This document shows, one piece after another, positions 1 through 11,872 of a stretch of DNA of 64,000 nt (position 1 is its first letter; every line of letters begins with the position of its first letter). A model generated the notes under the pieces. The model did not search any database and had not been told where the DNA came from. It saw nothing but the letters and a program-made list of their open reading frames with translations. Origin of the DNA: Leucocoprinus leucothites (taxonomy: Eukaryota > Basidiomycota > Agaricomycetes > Agaricales > Agaricaceae); contig JAACJO010000021.1 in NCBI GenBank assembly GCA_013368445.1, forward strand, positions 248,001-312,000, in the 5' to 3' direction. Made by a program: the position numbers and the translations under genes.

Positions 1-280
1 TCATACAAGACGCCCCATGTGGAGTCCGACATCTTGTCAAATTCGACGATGTAGTATTTTCCTCCACCGGAGAGGACTGGGGCGTTGCTATGTGCAGTGG
101 AGGGTTAGAGGAGAGAGGAGACGAGTGTAAGAGGCCAAGAGGCATACCTCTCAAGCACGAGCTGTTTGGAATCTGGATTTTGAGTGACACATGCAGTTAA
201 AGCAGCCGCTGAAGGTCCTTTACCAGACGTGTAAACACCTTGGTCAAAGGATATGCCAGTGGAGATGAGTTTCCTGCTAA
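1..280 (-). pseudogene. MCM replicative helicase fragment, decayed, runs off the window
   Basis: Read on the minus strand, about 181-280 encodes a stretch like the MCM2-7 core just after Walker A (GVYTSGKGPSAAALTACVTQ), which in the family reads close to YTSGKGSSAVGLTAYVT. After an apparent intron (GTATGCC donor near 148) the frame resumes with VLSGGGKYYIVEFDKMSDST, which aligns with the Walker B segment (VLSDGGICCIDEFDKMSDST). The Walker B aspartate of IDEFD is replaced by valine (IVEFD), and the upstream P-loop is not found in the following kilobase, so this looks like a relic rather than a working helicase. The family (AAA+ MCM ATPase of the replication licensing complex) is clear; the subunit is not. 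The frame is still open at base 1, so more sequence lies outside the window. Confidence 0.7.
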
Positions 281-1381
281 TCAACTAATTTAGCACAAAA
301 AATGCGCCAAAAATCCATATTGCTCACGTGTAAACAATGGTCTTCTATTCCGGTATAGCCATTCCCAATGCTCTCCTCAATTTAGCACCTCTTATCGGCA
401 TCTCAGGCGGTGTACCTCCACGCACAGGCGTGCCAGCAACAGACGGTGTACTAGCCAGAAAAAGCGGATTCGCAGGGGTACAGCAAGCACAGATTGCTCC
501 GCGCCTGCACTGTCGTCAATTTCAATGTCATCCAGCTAGAGGATGGAAGGTCGGGGGGTACGGGGACGACATCCCAATAGTGGATGAGAAAATCAACTGG
601 ACAGGTCGCGGTGCATCAGTCCAATTCAGCAAGTTCCGTTTGTGTGATGGCTGTCACATTTGCCTCCCATCACGTCTCTCACATGTTGGTTCGAATATCT
701 TATCTATCCACTCGTAGGTGACTCTAGAGTTGCGCCAGCTCATTCAACTTGCATGGTTTCTTTAGTGGGCATTTTATCAGTTATTCCTTATCACATGACT
801 CTATTGCTCCATATTTTGGAACAGCTTTTCTCTTTTCTCTTGCCCTTGGTCATTGGCGGTCTGGACCATAGGCCTTTGATGGTCATCTGATGGCCAGACA
901 GTGGTGGGGACGATGGCTCTGGTGGTTCGGTGACCGCCGAAGATGGTACCATCTCCCCACTTGGCTTAGCGTAAATGAAGATTTAATTTGTATCTTATTT
1001 ATTTCTGCTCGGAGTTGCATGTTGCTATATTCGTTTGGAAGTGTTTTGAGAGGGGCTTTCAATGGGTGGTGCTCACTTGTGTCTTTAGCACTATTGGGAA
1101 TCAGATTTAGACTTCCCATCTAGTAATGACTGGGGATAGGACATATATTCCATAGACAGCCGTACTTTCTACTGGGAAGCCCTCTCTCACTCCAAACTTT
1201 GGTCATCAATACTATTAACATACCCAGGACATTAAAACTGAGCCTGTACTTTATATCTATAGCCATAGGGAGAGGAAGGCACAATCTTTGAGGGGTGAGC
1301 CTGATCACAAATTCTGCGTACATGTGGTGCAGAACAAGGAGAGTGGTGAATCCATGCTATAGATATCACATGCTTGAATGG
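281..1381. other. Stretch without a recognisable gene
   Basis: Short open frames occur on both strands. On the minus strand about 356-540 gives a Pro/Thr-rich stretch (with TPSVAGTPVRGGTP) that looks protein-like and may belong to the same decayed locus as the MCM piece, but it is broken by a frame change near 470 and stops at 356. I cannot assign a family. Nothing else in this stretch is convincing. Confidence 0.4.
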
Positions 1382-2837
1382 CTATAGGATCTCAGAATTT
1401 TTTAATCCACACCACAATATTGTTTCCTTAACGGCTGTGGATACTTGTCGGATACTTGTTGCATCGGTGGCCTTCGTCAGACTATCCAGGGTTAAACTCA
1501 AACGCCTGAAGAGGGGTGCCGGAATACTCACTGAGGGTATACGGTCAGCTGCGCCCGGTTAGCCTGCATAAACTTCCACAGGATATATTTGGCTGCCTTG
1601 TTGACATCTGTGCCGCCCGTGTATTCATCGAAGAAATTTGCAAGTGGGACCTGTTGTCAGAGGGCGTTATGCTGGTGCAGCAAAGCAAACACATGGTCGT
1701 ACCTTGAGAAGCTTGGTCTTAAACACGTCAATTTTGTTCAGGAAAAGTATGATCGGCGTGTGGATAAACCATCTTGAGTTGACCACGGACTCAAATAGTA
1801 TGAGTGATTCCCGCATTCGATTCTAGTAATGGCATTCAGCCCATAGCCCATGTATGTAAGATAACTAAACAGGCGTACTTGTGGTTTGTGCTCAGGAAGA
1901 TCCTGGTCATACTCACTAAGGGCGGTGCAGAAGATGATTGACGTCACTGATTCGAAACAATGAATCCACTTTTTGCGCTCTGAGCGTTGGCCTCCAACAT
2001 CGAACATGCGTATCCTGGCGGTCAGTACAGGCTGCATTATGAGGATTGTCCAGTGGAAAGAGTTGCACCCGGACGTACGAAAGCTGGCCCATGTTGAACC
2101 GTGTTTCTGTGATGCCCATGCTCTTCTGACGGGCGTGCAGTACATCTGTTTCTGTCGGCACATAGCCAGGGGCACCTATACGGAGGACGTTGTTGAAGAA
2201 GCTATTTTATATGAAAGGCGTTAGCACCAGACACGAGGCAGCAACTGGCAATGGAGTGCTCACTACTCTGCTGAGTCCATGAGGTAAATCTTGCCCATGC
2301 TGGCTTCAATCGCTTTTTGGACAGCAGGTTCGTTGAGAAACTGATGGATAGCTTCTGCCATTTCCGGGGTAAAGGGAGCGCTGTATCCGTGGTTGGTTTC
2401 TAGGTTGTAGCTGCAGACCCTCTCCATGAGTAACTGGCGACTTCAATCAATGATACATTCTGAGCGGCAAGACGGAGAACCCACGCCATTTGTGAGTTCC
2501 AGACACTCAGTGTCTACATTGTGCATGAGCATGACAACAGAGTGTGCACATTGGAGGACATTGCGGTAGATGATAGGGCGGTACTCGAGGAGCTGGTCCG
2601 TTGTAAATCCCCCCTGGTAAATAATCTTCATCTGCTTCGCAATGGTGCTCTTCCCTGACTCTTCTGGGCCTGTGTGATGTCAGCAAATTCTACTCCCATC
2701 CCCCAGGGCCTCTGCTTACCGAGGAGAAGAATCTTGCATTCGCACTTGAGGAACTTGTTATCCTCGTCAAAAAAGTGGTCGATCTCCTCTGTGCGTAGCC
2801 TGCTCTGCTGGTCAACTTTGGATATGCAAGCACCCAT
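1382..2837 (-). CDS. Heterotrimeric G-protein alpha subunit, 8 exons, 355 aa
   Basis: Exons on the minus strand: 2720-2837, 2485-2669, 2267-2433, 2079-2201, 1879-2014, 1703-1822, 1532-1650, 1382-1481. Introns are 50-65 nt, all GT-AG, and exon lengths sum to exactly 356 codons including the stop. The product is a membrane-associated GTPase switch coupling receptors to cAMP or MAPK pathways. It starts MGACIS, a myristoylation/palmitoylation signal. The P-loop reads GPEESGKST where the family has GAGESGKST. Switch I keeps the catalytic Arg ([11 protein letters not shown]; the Mg-binding Thr is Ser). [18 protein letters not shown] and a TKATD box (family TCATD) follow, and the protein ends LKNSEIL. 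Residue 42 (Gly in nearly all G-alphas) is Glu here. The second intron (51 nt, donor GTGGGT) removes an in-frame TGA that would otherwise truncate the protein. Length matches the family (about 353-360). It is probably a diverged paralogue. Confidence 0.93.
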
Positions 2838-3403
2838 GGCTGATTGCTGCCACGTCGTGCTGTAATTGCTAGCGTTCCAAAAGGTGTGTGGATGGAGACT
2901 GCCGACATCTCTCCCAGCCGCTATGAGGTAAAGTTGAACAAGTGTTGTTTACCAGTATTGTGTCGCCAGCAAGTAAATATTGCCTGATTAGACCCAGAGC
3001 TTTCTGGCCTGCGCATATGCCTCAGCACTGCAATGATGGGGTGGCAGGAAGTGGAAAGAAACTTTGATAAAGAGAATATAATGTTCATTCGTTTGATGCT
3101 GATGATCTTTTCTGCTTCACAAATCAGTGATCGTGTCGAAGGGAGGAAAATGGAAACTAAAAGATAAATTTGTACCATGCAGCGATCATTAGTCGGTCCA
3201 CCCGAAATAAATTGTGAGATGGTCGTTACTACCTTCTTCCATGTTTAGTGCTCTACATATATGTGCAATATTTGAGAGTAGATGAGTGAATAAAAAAACT
3301 GTTCCATCCGGCTACTTCGCCTATCCTATGCACAAATTCCACTCAAAAAGCCCCCTTGTTCTTGGTTAAATAAGAAAACGAGAGGCTATAGTCTCTAGTG
3401 GAA
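2838..3403. other. Intergenic stretch between two minus-strand genes
   Basis: This should hold the promoter and 5' leader of the G-alpha gene and the 3' end of the next gene. An 85-codon minus-strand frame (2921-3178) has no family resemblance and is probably chance. I see no RNA gene or repeat here. Confidence 0.5.
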
Positions 3404-6400
3404 TCATACCCTACGGGGACGCTTCCCTGGCTGATCCTTTCCTGGAGAAGATGGCTCTATTGAGTCAACAGAGTTCCTAGTTTTTCTCTTCACTTGCCGC
3501 CCGGTCATTCCATCACTGCTTGCTTGTGGTTCTCTATCCATTTCCACATTAAGACCCTCTAGAAGCAAATTGAAAAATTTCAGAAATTAGCGTTTTTGTG
3601 GCTCGTTTGAGGTCAGACCTACCTAGACAAGGGGTTCGGACAAACTCCTTGTCGTCACCTTGCTCATGGCAGAGCTTGAACCCTTCTAACAAACAATCCA
3701 CTTGTGGTGCCAGTGCCTCCCTCATCGACAAGCGAACGCCGTATTTCTTTTCCAATGCCTGCCAACGACGTCGACGGAACTTCTCCTGGGACTCCTTTCC
3801 TCCTTGCAATCGGTACACAGTATAGTGGGGGTAGCTTCGTCTCCTGTCGCTGTCATTCAAAATCTCTGCCAGAGGACCTGTTTTCCCGGCCATGGTGACG
3901 CCAAGATCATCGTATCGAATGCGGACCCCATTTACCCAGTACTCTGCTGTGAAGTGTCTGGACTTTCCCGGGCCACAATCCTTGAATGTTGAGTTCAGTC
4001 CCAAGCCAATGAGGTTGTATGTAGCATTCTCCTCGTCTTCTAACTGCATGTTGATTTCTCTTGGGACATGGAGCTCATCAGGTGCAAGACTCCCGTCTTG
4101 GTGTATAGGGACGATTAGCACAACAGGTATGGATACAACCACCTCATGAGATGTCCTCAGTCCATCGCAATCCTTGGAGCACATTGGATTATTTGCAGAA
4201 ATGCTTCCTTCTGTCCCCAAACGTGGCAGGAATCTCTCGCTGAGATAAGTCGGAAGGTCGCGAGCCCCATGGTGGGGGAAATATTCCAATAGCCGGGATG
4301 TCTTCACCTGTGAGTTCATCACGAAGTGCTGAACGCTGTTGTTTTGAGAACCCGAGCACTTCTTGAAGGTCACCGAAGTTGGACGGAAATACTGGGCAAG
4401 AGTAGAGTTACTCCCAATCTCCTCTTCCAATGCGTCATTAAAAAACTCCTGCTCGTGACGGTGAGTGGTGTTCCTGGTCAATTCAGGTCATACTCACGAA
4501 AAGGCATCCTGGACCTGTAAGTTCTTCCGGCTGCAAAATGCTTGTCGATCTGCAAAGTGCTTCTCTGAGCTTATTTCGACCTTCGTCCAACTGATAGCCC
4601 TGTGTGGCGCTCTCTGCATGAAGGAGGTGGCGAAAAATCTCAGCCAATGGAGACGTTTTGTTTCTCAAGGTGCTGTCCAGTTCTTTGAGCTCAGAGGTCC
4701 AGACACGATCCGCATGGAATGCAACTCTGAGGAGCTGAAGGGTGGTGTCAATCCAGCAGGAGTAATCTCTCTGGGTATAGCCAGTCATCAATTGTAGCTC
4801 AGTTGCATGTGTTTCGGTTGGGTTTTCTGGTGCAGGTTCGCTGTCATTTCGTCCCAGAATTGCGCCTTGACTAACGCATTTCTTTCTTTGTCCAACTGAA
4901 GGGCGTCCTTTTAATCCCGAGGCAAGGCGTACTTTGCGAGGTTTCTTGTGGCTTTGTGACTTTCTCTTCTGCCGCGAGCGGTGGTGATCGCTGCTGGTCC
5001 TGTTCTCCAAACCCTCAGGCTGGGGACTCGGTGACCTTGAGGTGGCTGTATCATCCTTTAAAGGTTGACGGTGTTGCGCCATCGGAGACCACTGCTGCGT
5101 TGGATGCTCCGTCATTGAGCAGTTTGAGCATGGACCTGCTCCAATTGACCAACGTTGACCGAGCCTCTGTGTCAGGGGAATGAGAGCTGGCTCAGAAGGA
5201 TGGACACCTGTCATCTTCCACCACTCCTCCGATGACCGGAAGTACCGTTGCAGAAGGTCGGAGGACATATGGGGTAATGCAAGCTCCTCGGGCGCATAGT
5301 AATTACGAGCGATTTTGGCTGCATGTCCCATCTGGATATGAACCACATCATTCCTCTCCCGCTCAATCTCATCTTCCGTGCCAATGAATGTCCTTATCAT
5401 CTCAACAGCCATTTGTCGATAAATGGCGGTGCCAAGCCGACTGTCAGACAAGCGCCTTTCTTCGAAGAACTTGAAGATATTGGAGCGCATTTCTTCGGCA
5501 GTTGCTGGTCGGCCATTCGTGACCCACAAGAACTCATTATGGACAAGCATTTTTTCCCGTATGAGGTCCTTGTTATTGGAGACAAGAACTGCATCAAGGA
5601 AGCCCATGAAAGGTTTGAGCAAGAGAATATACTTCTCCATCACGGCGGTCAGACTTGGTGGGCAGGCACGAGGCAGGAAGCTCTCTCTGCCAGACTGAGT
5701 CTCAGTCTTAGTTCGCCGCACCACTAGCCAAAGGTTTCTGCCTCCTCGAAACACATTTCTTCCACGTGCATTGTTCGAACACCTGAACTCCGCAAATTCA
5801 GACACTCTGCATGGAGGCCCAGGAAGAAAGAAAGCGAGTAGCGCAATTTTCTGCGCAATCTCTCCACATTTGCAAAGGATTTCGTGAACAACGTTTGGGT
5901 CAATTTTAAAGACGCCGTTGGACCGGTAGAATATGCCGGAGCTGGGGTCGCTGAAATGCAGTTTGAGGAGGAGGTTATGGGGATTGAGAGTTGGATTTTG
6001 GTGCCCATCCATTTCTACTGTCAAGTGCTCCAAAGCATCCTTCGCCCAGCTATAGCCTCGAGTTCCTCGAGCCCAGTCATCTGCGATATGATCAGGAAGC
6101 TGAAGGCTAATTTCATGACCCTTGAAAATATCCTGGAGATCGTTCTTGACCTCTTCCATCAAACCCGCGAGAGCCTGGCGCCAGGGGTCGATATTGAGAG
6201 CAACCTCCCTAACAACAATAGTCATCCCGTTGTTCTCGACCCGTGTGGTTGGTGCTTGATTCGGTGACTCTGCCAGAGACGAAGTGACTGCCTGGTAGTC
6301 ACAGATTCGACTGAAGCGGGATCCAGGAAGTCCATTTCGAAGAAGGTTCGTGGCCTCCTCCCGTACAATCCTGTACATAAATCGTTAAAAAAGCCCACAG

Positions 6401-9400
6401 ATTCAAGCCGGAGCCACTCACTCGACAAAATCCCTTCCTCTCTCGGTTCGTTCCCTTCTCCTGGACTCATAATACACAGTTCCTCTAATATGATACTTGA
6501 GTTGTGCAAAGAGACCGGTGGTTTGGTTCGCAGCTCGAAATACTCCATCATGACGAAGAGACTGAAGCGCCATGAAACACTCTAGCGGATCATCCCACCG
6601 ATTGTATTTTCTACCCTCTTCAAATTGCCAGGGGTAAAGGAATTCTTTGATGAATGAATGAAATATATCCAACTCGTGTTCCTTGATGTGATCTTTCAAG
6701 TTGTCTGTCTCTATTTCCGCCAGGTCACGAAGGATGGCACGGAGGTCATTCGCCTTTGATTTTTGGGATTTTGTCAATGGAAAAGAATATCCCAGTGGGT
6801 GAAAGCCATCGAGAGTGTTGAAAACCCCGATTGTAAGTCTGTGGAGGGGATAGAAGTATTTTCTTCGTAGCGTGTCTACTTTGACGGGATTCCAGACCTT
6901 GAAACTACTGGATGGAGAATTTGTCAGCCCAAGAACTCGAAATAAATTATATGCTTTTGAAAGTGAAAGAATGAATGAAAAGACAAAAAACTCACCCGGC
7001 ATTTCCATAAACAAGTAATTTTTTAACTTCTACTGGCGCTGTTGCCTCATAGTCCCTTTTTATTTTCAAGAGGTACTCTGAAACGACCTCTTGCAGGACT
7101 CTACCACTGAACTTTGTATCCTCTTCATCAATATGTGGGATATCAATAAATGATTTGAGCAAAGGGGCATTCTTCGACCAGTTTAGCTTGAATTCAGGAA
7201 CAGGGGTTTCACCCTCGGATAAATACCGAAATTTCCCCGGCGCTTCTGGCTCTTCCTCTGCTTCGGATTCGTCCAATTCGCTCGAATCGTCGTCATAATC
7301 ATCGTCATCAGCCTCAAATGTAGTTCTTCTATAGCGGTCCCAATCTGCAGCCTCATCATCACTGCCGGAGAAGGCAAAGCCCTCTTGAGGGTCGGCCTCA
7401 CTCTCCAGGTCGTTGTCGGTATCATCAATGTCAAAGCGCTCCACACTGGGTCTCCAATCATTATTCCCTCCCCCCCTTTGTTTCTGGGGAATGTGCTTAT
7501 CACCATCGTCTCCTGTTTTCGCAAGGAATGTCCCTAAGTGTTCGGACCATCGAAGGAACCTCTGAAGGGGGTCTACGTCGTTTTCATTGGAGGAAGCAAG
7601 GTAGACTTCATTTGCTTCATCACAGAACTCCTCCCACTGTTGCAGGAGCGAATTGAATGGGTTTTCGTTTCCACCAGGGGCAGCGTCTGGGTCGACAATG
7701 AAGTATTTTGTCCAGTTTGAGGCACCACTAAGTGATTGGATCCACCTCTCACGGAATGGTAGACGATTGGAGTTTTCAAGCTCGATTTCATTGGGTTCAT
7801 CGGGGTCTTGGTTGCGTTGGCGAGCTTCCCTGGCTCTTTGTTTTGATCGAGTCGGAGTCTGTCGGATGTTATGATGTTGTTCCTTGGTAATGTGTTTCCT
7901 CAGAGCTTCTTTGCTGGGGCTCATGACTGCACATCCTTGGTGAGGGCATTCAAAACCTTTGAAAACATGAAGCCCTGGGATTGGCACCGCCGGGGACGTT
8001 GAATATTCAAGGTTGTTCTTCGCATACTCCGGTGTGATAAAGTGTCGGTTGAATAAGGTCAAGGTTTCCGTGATTTGGTTTTTGAGCTCCTCTGAAAGGC
8101 TACCACGAATTTGCCCGTGCGCATCCGCAAGGTGCCTGAGCACTCGAGAGTGATCAATGATCCCCCAAGCCGGACACGAGAGACAAGTGATCACAATAGT
8201 GGGGTTCGAGTTTTGCGTTCCCTTCCCGTGAGCCAGCCAGGTTGGGGTGTGAGCAATCATTCCAATTCCTTCAAGGTCGTTGATGAGCTTGTCGAACCTC
8301 TGGCGCTTGTTCTTAGATTCTAGTGGAGGGACCACAAGGGGATGCTGGTCATGATCATCGAAAATATAAGTCTCCGATGATTTTTTGACTTCGACAGTCC
8401 TGAATCCCTTGGACATCAAACTCTTAACATGCCTATGAACCGCCAGCAATGGAGTCAATTCACCTCTCTTTTTAACAAAAAAAAAAAAATCAAGAGTTTT
8501 CCAACACTTACGGTGGTGGCGCCAACCCAGTATTTCTTTTTTTCTTATCGAAAGACTTTGACCGCGTGGTGGGCTGAGTGACTCTGGTCCTCTGGAGCAA
8601 AGTGTTACCGTTCTTCTGGGTAGGCAGGGTTGTCGTAGGTGGTTGATCAACCAGTTGAGCGAATATCGACTCAATTGGCAAACTCGAATCTGGTCCTTTG
8701 GGAGGTGAAGGGGATAGCATGGCTGGTAGGGGTACCAGGGGCCTCGTGGACTCGAGTGGCTCAGAGGATTCAAAAGGGGGTGCAACAGGCAGATCCGTTA
8801 ACTGTTCTGGTTGGGCATGAAACTGAGGAGCACGCCTGAGACGATGAACCAAAGACTCAGCATCATGATCCAAAAGATGAGACGCAGATAAAGAAGAAGA
8901 AAACTTACTGAGGCTCAGGTGTATCAAGGTCTAGCATTTCAAAGTCCTCCTGCTGGTGCTTGATCGCCTCGCACTGGTTACCCCTGAAGTTGATCGCATC
9001 TGGTAATCAATATCGACTCAAGCGTATACAAATTATCCTCACATTGTTTGTTTAGTTTTTGACCTGTGGGCAAACGGAACAAAAGAGATCGTGGAGCCTG
9101 GTGCACCTAGAGTGTTGTTGTCGATCTGAACCCTTTTAATCGTGATCTTGATTTCCTTTCCTTCTGGTGATGTCTTGCCACTTGATGCGTAATGCTTGAC
9201 AAGGCCATGACAGTGGTTACCGATGTCCTCCCTATAAGATAGCGGGGACGCTTGGCGGATATGCTTCCCAAGGTTTGTCGCCGAGTCTGTGATGAAATCG
9301 CAGAAGGGACACTCGATAGACCCACCCAGGGTATTATTAGGCCCTCTACCGTCACGATAAGCCCAACCTAGAATGTTCGTCTTCCCGCCCGAGTCCTCGT

Positions 9401-10514
9401 TCACCTTGATAACGGTATGAAAAGCCAGCCTGTGCTCTTTCTCATTTCCACCTGCACCCTTCAAAAATCCGCACTCTTCGCAGAGTGGTCCAGTCTTTGA
9501 GTTGTCTCCTGCTTTTATGGTCTTCCTTGGCCTCCGTTTACCGGCCGGTTTTGCTTTTGTTTGTGGCGATACTACCTCTCCGACTTCTTCATTTCTCTCC
9601 CGACTGGTAATCACCACCTCTGCTGTCATTTTCCGATTGGGCAGTTTCATATTCATGTATTGGGACACGACTGGTTGGTTGCTGGTTAGAGCCTTACTTG
9701 CAGGCTCGCCATATGTCTCCTCGGCCGCGTTGTTGTCTCTAGCCTGATTCATGACCTGGTCCAATATGGTCTGCATTCCCCCAACCTCCCCATCCTTGCC
9801 CGCTTCCACCGCTATCAGATTGTGCTCGCTAACCACACCGCCCAGCTTTATCTCGGTAGCATTTGCCTTCATCACTTGCTCAACACCTGTTCCCTCAACC
9901 ACTCTCTCACCAACAATCATCGCTTTGACCACTTTAACCACTTTTTCAATAGCCATCACCTCAACCACTTCCTCAACAGCCACCGCCTCGACCGCTTCCT
10001 CACTCTGCTCTACTTCCTGGTCACCCGCTGCCCTACCCGCCCTGGCGTTCGTCCTAAGCTGACTTATTTCATGCTGAATAGATGCGAACTTCATGGCACT
10101 ATCCTCGACTTTTGGCCTAAAGAAGCAAGTTACACCGGGAGCAGTGGATGGCTCCTCGGTGTGCGGAAGAAACCAGGACATCTTGAGGCTTCCTAATGTT
10201 TTTTTCCAGGGTGCCCCTTCACCCGCATCCTTCAGCCATTGAGCGAACTGCTGACATTCAAATTTAGGTGCCAACTTTGTGAGGTGGGACTTTAAAGACG
10301 TTGGCGAAGAGAAAGACTTCAGGCAGAATGGACAAGGCACAAATTCTTTCTTCTTTTCTTCGTCATAGGTGGGATAGGACCAAGCGATGACACGCTCGTG
10401 CAGACCAAACACAGCTGCACCATGCTTCGCTTTGATGTGTGACTTCAGGGAGTCGGTATTATCAAAGTTTTGGCCACAGAGAGAACAAGAGTGTGCCATT
10501 TCTGTGCAATTCAA
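3404..10514 (-). CDS. Giant multidomain protein: C2H2 fingers, OrsD-like, tyrosine-recombinase-like and USP-like domains
   Basis: Eight exons: 9043-10514, 8909-8983, 8512-8835, 6996-8465, 6422-6904, 4498-6370, 3623-4448, 3404-3558. All phases fit and give 2225 codons with no internal stop. Domains in order: C2H2 finger at aa 10-31 (CSLCGQNFDNTDSLKSHIKA...) and a second CPFC finger; a repetitive Val/Glu-rich linker; CEEC and CPFC fingers near aa 370-420; an OrsD-like region with CLSCPAWGIIDHSRVLRHL (about 716-740) and CPHQGCAV...H (about 795-820); an acidic linker; a conserved block with WDDPLECFMALQSLRHDG (about 1215); a tyrosine-recombinase-like region with CRVSEFAEFRC (about 1460) and GHAAKIARNYYAPE (about 1620); a basic linker; then a USP-like peptidase with Cys box DYSCWIDTTLQLL (about 1805) and His box HFTAEYWVNGVRIRYDD (about 2066). 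The tail is basic (PGKRPRRV). OrsD plus recombinase-like regions occur in fungal telomere-linked RecQ-type proteins; here the helicase position is taken by the peptidase. Function is inferred only. The intron before 8465 uses the less usual acceptor AAAGAG. Confidence 0.8.
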
Positions 10515-11872
10515 CTGCCAAGAAGAGACAAGATTGAGGGAGGATGCGGGATGATGAACGAGCGCCTTTCAGGATCATAATACTCAATAGACGTAAAAAG
10601 GTCCTATCCCATAGATTGGTCATCGACTGCCTAGTAATCCGGAGTCTACCTAGCTCCATCTGCGGTGTCTCGAGAAGAATTGTTGGGTGGTTTTAGGAAG
10701 AGGGCATGAGAAGACAAAGAGAAGGAGCTATGTTAAACAACGACGATTGATAAGTACAAACACGGCTCTGGTGCAGGCATCATGTGAGTATATCTTGTCA
10801 AAATTAGAATACAGGCTTTGTATGATATGGTTGCAGCGCAATCAATCCTTCTTCGGATGCCGAGGGGGTAGATGCTAGACATTTCTTTCATCTGTGCATA
10901 TTCGTCTGGAGAACTGTCCGAGGTAGTCGGTCAGCGGTATGTGTGCTGGTAAGTGATGTGCTTGCCTTGTAAAAAAAAGTCTCCTCGTGCACTCCCTCTC
11001 TTTGCGCAGCGTCGAGTGGATAATTTTGGTCGCTTGCGCTCGATTCATCTTTTGGGGGTGGTGAGTGGTGATGTTCAACTGGGCTCTGAGGGAAGCAATG
11101 TTGCCATATGTGGGAGGAGGGCTAGGGAGAGACTAGCACAGGAGCTCCAGCGTCCAAGACGTAGGCTATATGCAGCCACGGGACGTCTACAACAGTGCAG
11201 ATGAGCCATCGACCATGGGAATAGCCTGGGCGGCCCGTCGGATGGCTCAACGGCAGGAGAGGAGTTGCCTGGATGGGTAGTCGCATGGCCTGGTGAGCTT
11301 GGCAGCCAAATAAACATGGGAGGGGTGGTCTTGGTGGCACGGGAAGGGTTGTCACTTGCCAGGAGCCATCCACGACCGTGGATTACTTGCTGGGATGGCG
11401 AAGAGAGGACCATCACCATGGGTAATGGCTCTTCGATGGTTGTCGATGGCAGCCTGGAGCGATGGCCATCGTGATGGTGGGTGATCAAGAGGGAATGGCG
11501 TTGGGACTTATGTGTGGCTGTAACTGCTGATGGCCAGGATTGATGACTGCGGAAGCCACTGACGTCACCTATGACATGTACAAGAACCATTGGTGGCTCG
11601 ACAATGGTCTCGCGTGTAGCTACATACACCCCCCTTGATTTACTATTATTGTTGTCACTTCTGCAGTGCACCCGTTTTCGGTTCTCGTGAGGCATTCGTT
11701 GAAGATGAATATCTGACTCAAATGGGTTGGGAGTATGACATGCTATAGATGGATGTGACCTGTTGCTAATGAGCAAGAAAACACATTGGGTGATAACCAC
11801 CTTTGAATGCCATCACGAAGTTCAAGAACACGGCTGCTGCTTGTCTACTAATCCTACTAGAGATAGCATACT
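10515..11872. other. Intergenic stretch, low-complexity ATGG-rich segment
   Basis: This includes the 5' flank of the giant gene. From about 11180 to 11470 the plus strand is rich in GATGG/CATGG words (for example GGATGGCTC, GATGGCCATCGTGATGG), which keeps a 241-codon minus-strand frame open (11075-11800). Its product is low-complexity His/Pro/Ser and is not convincing as a gene. Nothing else is supported. Confidence 0.4.

Noticed and set aside
7183..7524. 113-codon minus-strand ORF inside the giant gene
   Set aside because: Shadow frame of the acidic linker in exon 4.
9751..10062. Plus-strand Ser/Thr-rich ORF
   Set aside because: Antisense of the Val/Glu repeat linker in the first exon of the giant gene.
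11075..11800. 241-codon minus-strand ORF
   Set aside because: Low-complexity product kept open by ATGG-rich DNA; no domain and no intron structure.
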